From: Loxodes magnus
Lineage: Eukaryota; Ciliophora; Karyorelictea; Loxodida; Loxodidae
Reading direction: 5' to 3'
Length of the DNA: 64,000 nt
NCBI GenBank assembly: GCA_946699065.1
Contig: CAMPDV010000147.1
Span: forward strand, 434,001-498,000
Under the pieces are notes generated by a model. That model was given only the letters and a program-made list of their open reading frames with translations. It made no database searches and was not told the origin of the DNA. The translations under genes and the position numbers were made by a program. Each line of letters begins with the position of its first letter. Within the stretch, counting starts at the first letter, position 1. Of the stretch, positions 50,065-61,066 are shown one piece after another.

Positions 50065-50907
50065 AGAAAAAAATATGGAACAGAACATTAGACTCTCAAA
50101 AAATGCTGCTAGGAAGGATAGAAGACAAGCAGTTAAATAATCATGTAAAACAGAAAAAAAAGCAAGAAAGTTCTAGTTCAGAATCAGAAGGTAAAATTAT
50201 GACAGGCTTTGTGGAACCAGAACAAGATATTACAGAGTTTCCCATAGAAATCCAAAAAATGATTGAGGACTTGAAAAGGGTAATTAAAAAGCAAGAAGAG
50301 ACGATTTTCAACTAAAGTTGTCAAATACGCGAATTAACCACTAATATTAATGAAAATAATAATGAAATGGATATACTTAAAATATAACTAATCAAAAATA
50401 AGCTAGTGACCCATGAACAATTATGGCTTTATCCAAATAGTATTCAAAAAGAAATTCAATGATGGAAATTGAAAAAAATTAAATTGAAGTTTAAAAAGAA
50501 AAGAAAGCAGAGCCTTAAATTATTAATCCAAAATTCGAAGAAAGATTACAAAAAATAGAAAAAAAAATTTGCAATTAGCCGTTTAATTACACCTATAGTA
50601 AAAAGATATTGATATTGCAATAATTTGGTATTATCTTCTTCGAAACTGCTGAAAATGAAGAAAATTAAATGAAAGAGAACAACATAGAACTTGACGCCAA
50701 CTATAACAACTTTGTATAACAGAAAATGGTATCTACAGTTAAAAGCTTCCAGTACGCTATATTGAAAATACAAAGTGGTAACCTCCCACCAATAAAAAAG
50801 GTCGTGAAATACAACCACGTAAAAAAACTTGTCTGTAGGTATCTGGTTGGAAATCCAGGGATAGCAAACCTTTAAACATTTTAGTAAAAAAAATATATAT
50901 ATAAATC
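50065..50907 (+). mobile_element. Family A zinc-knuckle retroposon, copy A3 (about 843 bp)
   Basis: The ORF start at 50075 (MEQNIRLSKNA) and the serine patch are conserved, but a frameshift follows within about 30 codons. The knuckle near 50,605-50,650 is degraded: the first Cys is Tyr and the His is not visible in frame. Hairpins are at 50775-50789, 50803-50819 and 50843-50858. Flanking ATAAATTT at 50057-50064 and 50908-50915 is a plausible but short duplication; the implied length agrees with the 840 bp of A1 and A4. Confidence 0.75.
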
Positions 50908-53432
50908 ATAAATTTTACTTAAATTGAAACAGAAAAACTTTCTGAATAAAATTTAGCAGTGATAATAATAGATTATATTAGAATAGAACTAATATTTACT
51001 TCAACAAGTTACTTAATAAAAAATAATAACCGAAATTTAACTCCAAGAGTTATATTCTTAATATTAAAAATTATAAAACTAAAATAAGAAATTTATAGAT
51101 TAAGAATAGAAAGCTTAAATGGAAAAAATAACTTTGAATATTGAATTAGATAAGTAAAGATAATAAAATTATGAAATAAATATAATTTTTCTAAATTAAA
51201 TTCTATTAAAAAACAAGGAAATTCAAATGATTAAAGAATTATTTCAAAATTAAATCTAGCATACAAAAGAAATTAGTAATTAATAGTAATTTTAGAAGAA
51301 GTAATTTGTAGATGCATAAACTTAGACATTATATGGAAATATTTAAGTAAAAGATAGTATTATCTAAAAAGATAATATAAATAAATAATAAACAGATTTT
51401 TTATGTCAAAAATTTACTCAAACAAATATAATCAAGCAAGACAAGTTAATGTAAACTTAAAATAATTAATAGGAAGCATAAACTAATACTATTATAACAT
51501 AACATAATAACTAATAATGTCAAGTTAAATTGCCAGATGAAGATTTTGCTTTAATATAGTATTAATATCACTAACGAAACTTAAATTTCATTTAAAGTAC
51601 CCAAAATATATAGACACTTGAGATAAAAATAGAGGATTTTTAAAAACTTAATTTAAATTTGAAAAAAGATATATATATATAATTATTCTACTAAAAGCTG
51701 AAAAAGGATTAATAAAACTAAACAGATTTGATTGATGTTATTTATCAGTATTAAACCTTACCTTCCAATATTAATCTTAATATTCTTAAAAGGAAACATG
51801 AAGAAGAAGATAAAATAATTCCACCAGCAAAATGTAAGAGTAAACATAATAATAAAAAAGAGTGTGATTAAATAATATTTTACTTCAATCTAACTGGTCT
51901 ATAACTTAAAATATTTATTAAATAAGAAATTTGAAGACGTCCATAGTATGAAATATGCAATATATAAGGTAGATATGTCACAATTACTTAAGATTTTGAG
52001 AAAGGTACATGTGATAGTTTATAAAAATAAAATTGATATAGATAGAAAGTTACTTAATAATATACGATGTAAGTAATATATATTTTGATACAATACTTTC
52101 ATTAACATCCTGAACATGGAAAAAGATTAGTACGAATTTAGATTAAATAATAAGGAAAAGAATACCTGCATTTACGAAAGTGGACTACTTGCAGGATCGG
52201 AAAAAATTAGAAAGGACTAATAAATTTAAAAAATAAAGATGGGACATATAAATATTAATGGAATAGCTAGCAAGTGCTTGAATATTGAAGAATTTATCAG
52301 AGATAATAGTATAGATATTTTATCAATAAACGAAACCTGATAAAAAGAAGATTTTCCTTCAATATTGATAAATGGATTTAAAACATATTTTAAGAACTCA
52401 GAAAAAGGAGGAGGTGTATGCTTAATTGTAGGAGAAGAATTTAATAGTACAGAAATACATATATAAGTTGAAAAAGAAATAAATAGATTCATAACAATTA
52501 AACTGGATAATATTTTAATCACGTCTTGTTACATGCCTGATAGTGGAAAAAGTTAAGATGTTAAAGATTTAGCTTATGAACAACTAAATACATTGCTGAA
52601 TTTATATAATGATAATCCACATATACTAATGGGAGATTTCAATGCTCTTTTATAAGGTTTCGGTGATAATCCTGAAAATGTTTATGATAATAACATTAGA
52701 CTATAAGAATTCTTACTATAAAACGATCTTGAGATAGTGAATGATAGTAACATTAATACATGTATACACAAAGGAACAGGAAAAATGTATGTAATGATTA
52801 TATCATTATAAACAACCATTTGAACGTTAATTAGTTTGCAAATTTCACTGCTCATATAATAATTTATTTTCTGATCATATTCCAATCACTGTCTATTTTA
52901 TCTATAATTCTATAGTCTATTGGGAAAAGATAACTCAGAGAAAATATAAAATTAATAAGTTATAAGATGCAATAGATAGGCAAAAACATTAAGAGGTTTT
53001 TTTACAAATTTATCTAGAATTCTGTTAGATAGATAAAGATAATCTTGAAGGTAAATATGAATACATCAAAAGTAACATTTAAGAAAATACTGATTAATCA
53101 TTAGGTTCGTTTATTCCAAACCCAAATTATAACAAACTTCCTCGAAATCTCACAAAGAAATTCATAGAGGCAAAAAGAACTAATTCAGAAAAAAGGAAGC
53201 TCACATTAAATTTGGAAGAAAAAACTAACTAGTAACTAATCTTCATGAGACAGCGAAACTACTTTAGAAAGATTTCAAGTATAATCTGTGAAAATAAAAA
53301 TTTCAATCCAAAAAAGAAATTTCTACTTCTTAATGGAGATTCTAAGGAAATATTTTCACAATCTAAGAAAATTCTAAATTCTAATAAAAGAAATTAAATG
53401 AACTTTAATTAAGAAATTAAAAATAAATTCGT

Positions 53433-53447
53433 TGATTCATGGGAGAA
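53433..53447. repeat. Target-site duplication, left copy, of retroposon A4
   Basis: TGATTCATGGGAGAA, repeated exactly at 54288-54302. LINE copy 1 has the uninterrupted site near 1,543-1,557. Confidence 0.93.
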
Positions 53448-54287
53448 AAAAAACTGGAAAAAATGGAGCAAAACATTCGACTTTCAAGAAACCAAATTAA
53501 AAACGCTAAAAAGAAAGCCACTAGAGAATTATTGAAAAAATAACTAAAGAAAGAGCATTCAAGTTCTTCACCTGAAGGAAAAATTATGATCGGAACAGTT
53601 GAAATGAACGAATCTAAATCTGACAATGACCCACAACTGTAAGATCTACTACAAAAAATGAGGAAGTAAATATCTAATTATGAGGAAGTTATCTATAATC
53701 AAGGAGAAAAAATCAGAGAACTTATGAATAATATAGATGACTAAAACAACGAACTACTGATATTAAGTCGGCAATTAATCTAAAACAATTTGGTTACAGA
53801 ACAGTAACTATATGAATAACCTTAATCAAACTTTAAATAAGCTAAAAAAATGGACATTGAAAATGCTCCTTTCTAAAAATAAGAAAAAATAATTAAAATA
53901 TTTATACTCTAGATACAAGTATAATAAAGATAATTGAAAAAATTGAATAAAAAATCTTTTAAAAAATATATGTGTAAAGTCAAAAGAAGAAATGTTGATA
54001 CTGCGATTAATATAATCACATTTTGCGGCAATGTCAAGAATGAAAAAAATTTAAAATATCAGAAGAAAAAAGAATGTGAAGAAATATTAACAAATTATGA
54101 TTAACTAAAACTGGTATATACAGGTAGAAATTAAACATAAGAAACACCGAAAATCATCCGTGGTAACCTCCACCAAACAAAAAGAGGTCGTGGTATACAT
54201 CCACGTATAAAAAAATGGCGGAGTGAAACTGGTTGGAAGCCCAGGGAACTCCAAACACTTAACTTTTAGTTCATATTATTATTATTA
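53448..54287 (+). mobile_element. Family A zinc-knuckle retroposon, copy A4 (840 bp)
   Basis: A clean insertion between LINE endonuclease and RT, with a 15-bp duplication and an ATT-repeat tail. The ORF starts at 53463 (MEQNIRLSRNQIKNAKKK), is most similar to A1, and carries the patch SSSSPEGK. The knuckle reads C-W-Y-C-D-Q-Y-N-H-I-L-R-Q-C near 53,990-54,035, with TGA as Trp, but lies in a different frame from the start because of an indel near 53,910. Hairpins are at 54160-54173, 54189-54205 and 54229-54244. Confidence 0.92.
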
Positions 54288-54302
54288 TGATTCATGGGAG
54301 AA
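54288..54302. repeat. Target-site duplication, right copy, of retroposon A4
   Basis: Exact repeat of 53433-53447, after which LINE sequence resumes. Confidence 0.93.
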
Positions 54303-55009
54303 TATGTTTTTAACAAGCATTCTTATCTAACTCAATAATAGATCAATCTTAATAATTAAAAAATAGATAAAATATACGATAGTATTCAAGAAATTAAGAA
54401 TATCCACTCTCATATTTATAAGGATTTTATCTTTTTATCATACAAGAAATATTAGAAATTATAAAAGAAATTCTGAATGGAAAAGCAGCTGGTCCAGATG
54501 GAACAAAAGGTGAACTTCTGAAATATGGTGGATAATATTTATTAATAATTCTTCATTCATTTTGAATAATATGCTAAAACTTGGAAGAATCTCTTAGGAA
54601 TTAAATACATCGGTGATAATTCTAATATTTAAAAAAGGAAATAAAGATGATTGGAAAAACTGAAGACCCATTTCTCTTATTAATAATATTCAAAAGCTAT
54701 ACGATAAAGTTTTGGCAAAAAGATTTTACATTCTGATTTATTAGAGAAATATGATTCACCCTTCTCAAATAGGATTCATGAAAAATAGATAAACTACTAA
54801 ATAGATTTGGGTGACATAATAGATAATTGATAACTATCGGAAATGTGCAAAAGGGAAAACTAAATTGATCGCAACATTGATAGATGTTGAAAAAATGTTT
54901 GATTCAATAGAAAGAAGATTTTTATTTGATTAACTTAAGAGAGTCAAAATACCATTTGGACTAATAAAAATCTTGGAATCATTTTATTAAACCTAAATTC
55001 TATATTTAT

Positions 55010-55890
55010 TATAAAAATATATATAAAATGGCTTCTAAGAAATAAAAGAACTTTGAGCAAAACATTTAAACAGGAAAATTCTCTAAAAAATAAAAAAGCG
55101 AAATAATTACAATGAGTGAAAGTGAGAAATATGATTGATATGACGAACATTAACCACTTTGAAATCCAGAATTAAAAAAACTTCCGACACAAACTCAAAT
55201 AGAAATATTATCTAAGTCATTAAAAGAGTTTATGTTTAAAAATAGATACCTCACTGATAAAGTAGAAAAATTAGAAAAACTAATAACGTCTTTACTTGAG
55301 AAACAATATTAATCATCATAAGAAATAGAAGACAAATTGGAGCAAAGAATTCTTTAAATTTAATAATAAATTCAGGTAACCCCATTTTCGATTTAACAGA
55401 ATTAATCAGATCCTATGGAAATAGAAAATGAAGCCTCAAATTAAAATAAACAGTAAACGTTTATTTAAAATAAGTAGTAAATTTAAATTAAATAAGTGTT
55501 ACAGGAATAATAGTTTAAAAGAAGAATAAAATGCTACGTGTGTAATAAATAACACCAATGAAAATACTGATATTAACTAAGCGAAATTTAAAGAAAGAAT
55601 AAATAAGATATTTTTAGAAAAATATTTAAGATATATCCATCATAAAGCGGAAAAATTTATAGAAAACAATTCTTTAATTCAAATCTTAATCCTTAGAGAA
55701 ATAATTAGGACTACATGCAAGATGAAAACTATTCAGAATATTAAAGGATGGTGCGCTAATGAAGTGCTACACCGCCTAACTAAGCCTAGTAGAAATTCAA
55801 GACAGACTAATGGAGACAAGCTGATAGAATAGGTCAGATGGCTGACTACTAAGGCTTTAACAAAGCTTTTTAACTTTTAACTTTAACTTT
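55010..55890 (+). mobile_element. Family C gag-like retroposon inside LINE RT domain
   Basis: LINE copy 2 stops matching copy 1 near 55,010 and resumes near 55,890. The inserted segment begins A/T-rich, holds one ORF and ends with a CTTTAA-type repeat. No clean target-site duplication could be read because the junctions are AT-rich. Confidence 0.75.
55028..55890 (+). CDS. Gag-like protein of retroposon C
   Basis: A frame open from ATG 55028 to the end of the element (about 285 codons). A basic start (MASKKQKNFEQN) is followed by an acidic patch (MSESEKYDWYDEHQ), a coiled coil around residues 60-110 and a Gln-rich linker. A half-knuckle K-C-Y-V-C-N-K-Q-H then lacks the last Cys. The C-terminus is polar. 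No in-frame TGA lies near the 3' end, and the frame runs on in phase into the RT codons of the host LINE. Trp is TGA in several places. Function as an RNA-binding coat-like protein is inferred. Confidence 0.6.
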
Positions 55891-57440
55891 AATAGATGGA
55901 ATAAACATTAGAACATTATAAAACAACAATGGAATTATGCAAGGAAGTTCACATGGACCAGTTTTAGCATTGTTGCCTTATGACATTGTAATTAGATGAT
56001 TGGAAAGTAAAAATACCTAATTTGGATTATAATACCAGGGTTTGAGTATTAGTTTTGCTTTAAGAGGATAAGCAGATGATATGATTCTTCTTTCCAAATT
56101 TGCAAAGTAGATGTAGAATTTAATAAATAAAACAAATAGAATTTTTTGCATAAACTAATTTAAAGATAAATGTTGCCAAATCTGAATGCATCTAAATTTT
56201 AAAGAAACATTAGAAATTATAAATCTTAAATTTATGATTAGAAAATTAGCTGATTGTTTAAAAAGAGCAAGTCACATATTTAGGAGTTATTCTACATTAG
56301 AAGTCACATTCAAATATATAGCTGCAATAAAGAAAGCCATTTTTATCTGATGCGATATAAGAATGTAACTCCTTGACATTTTAAAACTCTAAGCAGACTT
56401 TTTGCATTACCTAAAGCAGAATATGGAGGAGAATTAGTGCAATGAAGTATTCAAAAAGGAGTAACTGGAATTCTGAACAGAATTGAATCAAGCATGAGAT
56501 TAATTTCAAGAAAAGCTTTTTAAGAAGCAACTTCAACATTTAATGAGTCATGTTATAAAAGCTGAATTTATTATCTTTAAAGCACATTATGGCTAAAAAA
56601 TTCTTCAGATTCTACTTTAAAATGAAATAAGAAATTATTTATTTTCAAGATCAACAGTAAGCTCTCTTTTCATTAATATCTGGAAAAAAGAATTTTAATA
56701 CTATGATCACATTTAGCAACTATCAAACTTTATAGTATCGATCGGCAGAATTACTAGAATAATACCAATTTTAAAACTTTTACTAAACATATAAAAGACA
56801 AAATACAACAATATTTCTATAATGTAGCTATAAAAAAATTTATGAGAATGAAAACAGCAAAAATATATACTGAGTAAATTGGTTTTCTTTAACAATTTCC
56901 ACAAATTACTTATAAGAAATTAAACAAATAGTATAGACGAGAAATTATCTATATATAAACTCAGAACCCAATCCTATAATTTTCGTAAAGGATCTTTAAG
57001 ATCGTGATAATCCCTATTGTATGTGGAGAGTATGAGACTTTCAAATATATCTTTAAATCTACATACTATTCTAATATAAGGAATTGACTATCGGAAAAGA
57101 TCAAGAATTATGCCTTAAGGCGTCTCATACTATACAATCAAGAATATATAAACTCATTTTCAAGGTTTAAATTGGAGTATTTAGACTTATAAATCAAAAT
57201 ATTTCACAAGAAGCTAATGACAAGGAAACTTGAGATTCTAGAAATGGAGAAAGCAAAAAAGGATGAAGCTAAAGACGAGTAGAAAGAAGGACTAATTAAA
57301 AAAAATGATGAGATCAAGACAATATTAAAAAAAAATTAAAAACATTTACTAACGTCTATAATTGAAGAAAGTAACTCTTGCAATTAAAGAAATAAAAAAA
57401 CTCTTTTAGCTTAAATTAAATTAAATTAAATTAAAAAAGT

Positions 57441-58930
57441 TCCTTAGTTTTATATATTATATTATATATTATTTATTTAGATTATAATTATTATAAATAA
57501 AAGTTTTAACTTATTAATTAAACTTTCACACTAAATTTTATTTATTCAATAATTTGTCTTTGAGATTTAATTTTTAACAAAATTGAATATTTAAAATAAA
57601 TTAATCATCCTTATCTTAACAAATAGTTTATTTTTTTATATATATAATTTTCTTATTTATAGTTATAAACTTTTAGATAAAATTATTACTTAATTTCTTC
57701 ATCTAAATTATTGATAAATTAAAGTTTTTAAACCTAAAAGCTTTTATATTTTAATAATTTAGCTTATTTATTAGATAATTTAAGTATTATTCTTTTGTTA
57801 ATATGATTCAACTATAATTTATTTAATTTTTATTAAATTATTCTTTAAAACATTTGTATTTAGTTTTTAAATAAATATAGTTATTTTATGTCATAGAAAA
57901 CAATCCAAATAAATGATTATTTACTCATAAAAGTAAAAAATATTTGGATTGTGTCTAAAAGGATAAAATTTATTTATTTTTATTTCTTGAAGCTATAATA
58001 AATTCTATCTTATAATCAAATGCTTCCTTAGTTTTTTTATTTCTATATCTACTAAGGGATTAAGTCTTTAGATGAAACTTAAAGCAAAATAAATTATTTC
58101 TTAACTTTATGGAAATTAGATAAAATAATACTGCTAGAAAAATGTATTAAATTAAGATTTATAATATTAATAAAAATATCTTCATTTTTCTATTTAGGAA
58201 TATTTTACAGAATGCTAGCAAGCATTTTTCAAATTATTTTTATTATTTAATTAATAGCTGATTTTTTGTTAAATTATTGAAATCCATGTAATCCAAAGTT
58301 TGATGCTTAAATTGAAACATTTAAAAATAATTTTTTGTCTAAGATTTAAAGTAAAACAGATGCAATTCAACTATCTTAATTTCTTTTTTAATTTAGAATA
58401 CATATAAAAAACTAATCTAATTAATTATTGATAATCTAATATCTAATTTCTCTATCCTAATATTTTGGAAGTTCGAAATAATAGTAAAATTTATTTAGAG
58501 AGAATTAAAAAAATAATAAAATTCAAATATTTCTGTCAATCAGTTTCTAATTGAAGCTATTAGATTATTTAAAAACGAAATTCTCTAGATTTAAATTGTA
58601 TAATTTATTAACTATATAGGAAATAAATTTGTAAATATTCATTTAAATATAAATTAGATATAAAAAAAGATTTAAAAATTAAAATTTTAGTAAAAAAGGA
58701 TAATCAATAAGCAATAAATAAAAAAATTGAAACTTAAAAATATTATAATATAATATAATATTCATCTTTTTTTCTATTATTAAGAACTTGAATAATTTTA
58801 ATTAATATTTATAATCTTTATTAAAGAAATAAATTTTAATTAAAAAAATAGAGATAAATATTTTTTTATATTTATCTTAGAATTTTAAAAGGATTAAAAG
58901 ATAATAAATGATATAATTATTATAAATAAA
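57441..58930. other. AT-rich intergenic region
   Basis: No supported gene between LINE copy 2 and the next retroposon. Confidence 0.5.
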
Positions 58931-59236
58931 TAGGGAGGAGCAATCTTCCAGCCGACATTGACTTAAGATCTGGTACCAGGAAATACCCATGGATGAAGAA
59001 CCGAACAAGAATTTTGGTAGGAGCCAAGAAGAGAAGAGAAGAGACATCAAGTAGCATTAATGATGAAAGATGCCAGATACTAAGGTCTCTTAGGGAAGCA
59101 TTCCGATCACGGCCCTAAAAAAGACAAAACTCACAAGGAAATGCTAGCACTGTGGAAGACTTCAGTAAGGAGTTTTTTTAACTTTAAAAATCTTTATTAA
59201 AGAGCTGCACACCATTGAGATGATACGCCCTCTATA
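58931..59236 (+). mobile_element. Hairpin-tailed retroposon, type II, second copy
   Basis: Opposite-strand copy of 43566-43880, with the same start (GGGAGGA), the same body block GATCACGGCCCTA and the same 3' hairpin (59202-59232) followed by CTCATTTATTTATG. The plus strand is open through the body and reads K-C-Q-H-C-G-R near 59,140. It meets another hairpin-tailed element tail to tail. Confidence 0.75.
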
Positions 59237-59278
59237 AGCTCATTTATTTATGAAATTAATAAAAAAAATCTTGTATAA

Positions 59279-59560
59279 TAGATCGCGTAGCACCTCACTG
59301 GCGTGCAACTCTTAAATGCCAATACATCTCGAACTCTTCAAGAATATTTTTTTTGGAATAAAAAACTCATTTTAAATTTCATTCCTATCTCCTTCTTCCT
59401 CTCATTTATGTCTTCCATTTCTTCATTGTCTTCTCTATTTCAGATTCTATCTTCTACTTACCTTCTTTTGATTAGTTCTTTTTTATAAGCTTGAGTAATC
59501 TTCTCTTTTACTTCATTCTACAGTTCTCCTTTGTATCTTTTCTTCTACATTAGATTTTTA
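59279..59560 (-). mobile_element. Hairpin-tailed retroposon, type IV, charged ORF
   Basis: The minus-strand 3' end is the shared hairpin (59279-59312). The minus-strand frame from about 59,550 reads as a strongly charged helical protein end (Q-K-K-R-Y-K-G-E-L ... E-M-E-D-I-N-E-R-K-K-E), similar in style to the C-terminus of the LINE ORF2 proteins. It may be a 5'-truncated LINE of another lineage. The 5' boundary is unclear. Confidence 0.5.
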
Positions 59561-60395
59561 AATACTCATAGAAATATTAAAATTTTATTTAATTTAAATA
59601 TCTAAATTAAAATATATTTATTGCTATTTTTCATTATTTTTAGATGATTTTAATAAAAATTTATTTATAAAATTAAGATTTAAGTTTTAAATTAATTTTA
59701 ATTTAAATTATTTTTACGATTTTTTTAACTCTTTATTTAAAAATAAATGTTCAACTAATATACTTAATTTTATTGTCCTTATAATAAAATTTTTTATTGT
59801 AAATAATTTATTTAAAAACATAAAAATAAGCAAATTTAAATTTTTTTAAAGCTATTCATTACTTAACTTCTTTTTGTTTTGAAGAAACATCAACATTTTC
59901 GTTCTATTTTATTATAGAATTTAAAATTTACGAAATTAAAAGAATCTAGTTTGCATCTAAACTTATAAGAAATCATATTTGATTGTATAAAAGTATTTTA
60001 AATTAATTTTAAATAAATATAAAAGAAATATCAATTTTCAATCAAATGCTTAAGTTTTTTCTTTTAAATTATGAAAAAAATTTATGGAATTTAAGCTCGT
60101 CTCTTCAAGCAAGCATTTTAAGCCTTTAGGCCTTAGAAAATAGTTATAAAAAGCCTTTTTAATAATACAAAAGCTATAATAATTGAAATTAGAAATATAA
60201 AAATAATTGAATCTTTGTATTTTCTTAAAAACAATTAATAAATAATTAAAAATAAATAAATAAAAGTTTTACATTTCAAAGTTAATTCATTAATTTTTTA
60301 AATGATTATAACTCCAAAATTTTTAAGTAAACTTTTCCTAAATTTTAATTATCTTATCTTAATAAATAAAATTAGAAAATAGATAAATTATAAAA
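59561..60395. other. AT-rich intergenic region
   Basis: Nothing recognised. Confidence 0.5.
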
Positions 60396-61066
60396 ATGGA
60401 AAATTACTTGTAAAAAATCTCTTCTCAAAAGGAATCATCTTAGTCAAGTTACGATTAATAAAAAATACTTTAAGGACTCAAAGTCATGGTATTAGAAAGT
60501 TTTAAATTTTTAATAACTGTACAAGAACTCGAAAGAAAAATTAAACACCTGATGATTAATTCATAAGAAAAAAAATTGAAAATAAATAGCTAGGAATTAT
60601 CAGGATAGAATAATTAGAAACAAAATTTAATAAATTCGCAGAGTTAACTGAAAGTATATTACTGAAAAAAATGGTGATAAATGATCTGATGGATGTAGAG
60701 CAACAACCTACAAAAAATTATATTCCCTATTGGAAAATAATGAGATCTTGATACTGCAAGCGACCAGGGCACAAAGTTAGAAGCTGCTTCCAATTCTAAT
60801 GAAAATAAAATAAAATAGTAGAAAACTAATGGGAAAATATTTTCAGGATCTATTGAAAATAAGAAGGTAAACTATACAGGAAAATAATACTCCAGATAAA
60901 CAAAGAAGCTCCAAACATATAGATGCAATTAACGAATTTAATAAGAAATGAATGGGAATCGATCTATCAGAAACTCTCAGAAAAAATAGATTAAAAATCC
61001 TTAGAACGTATGATAAACAAGATCCAAGCAAATATGAAGTCTCCTTTATTTAACTTTAAACTTTGA
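60396..61066 (+). pseudogene. Gag-like zinc-knuckle protein, family D, frameshifted
   Basis: Starts at ATG 60396 with a Gln/Ser-rich and coiled-coil segment, shifts frame near 60,600, and continues to a knuckle S-W-Y-C-K-R-P-G-H-K-V-R-S-C at about 60,746-60,787. The first Cys is Ser (TCT), so zinc binding is probably lost. A coiled-coil tail follows to TGA at 61064. The layout is the same as families A-C (basic start, coiled coil, knuckle, CTTTAA-rich end), but the sequence is different. Target-site duplications were not found. Confidence 0.6.

Larger units (their letters stand above)
47886..52230 (+). pseudogene. LINE ORF1-like coiled-coil protein, interrupted by B and A3
   Basis: Three host segments (to 48,866; 49,845-50,064; 50,916-52,230) read as an Asn/Gln/Ser-rich then coiled-coil protein. 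A basic segment (KRKHEEEDKIIPPAKCK) is followed by a C-terminal domain (R-R-P-Q-Y-E ... G-R-Y-V-T-(I/V)-T-Q-D) that copy 1 shares at 1-340. A one-base shift near 52,160 and others upstream break the frame. A role in RNA binding, as in other LINE ORF1 proteins, is inferred. Confidence 0.6.
52239..57315 (+). pseudogene. LINE ORF2 (endonuclease, reverse transcriptase), interrupted by A4 and C
   Basis: Starts MGHININGIASK. The endonuclease keeps the catalytic Glu (GAA at 52332-52334 in N-E-T-W). A4 splits the linker between endonuclease and RT, and C splits the RT domain. The RT motif reads Q-A-D-D (TAA GCA GAT GAT at 56069-56080), where copy 1 has W-A-D-D. The C-terminal zinc region near 57,015-57,060 has lost part of its Cys/His pattern. 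Several small indels shift the frame. Confidence 0.85.
47880..57440 (+). mobile_element. LINE copy 2 with four nested insertions
   Basis: From about 51,900 onward it aligns to LINE copy 1. Upstream it also contains the ORF1 region that copy 1 lacks because of the window edge. It is interrupted by retroposon B (48867-49833), A3 (50065-50907), A4 (53448-54287) and C (about 55,010-55,890). Removing these leaves about 6 kb. The 3' end has the same stem-loop as copy 1 and a TAAAT-type repeat tail at about 57,412-57,436. The 5' boundary is a guess, from the first Met of the ORF1-like frame after an A-rich stretch. Confidence 0.8.
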
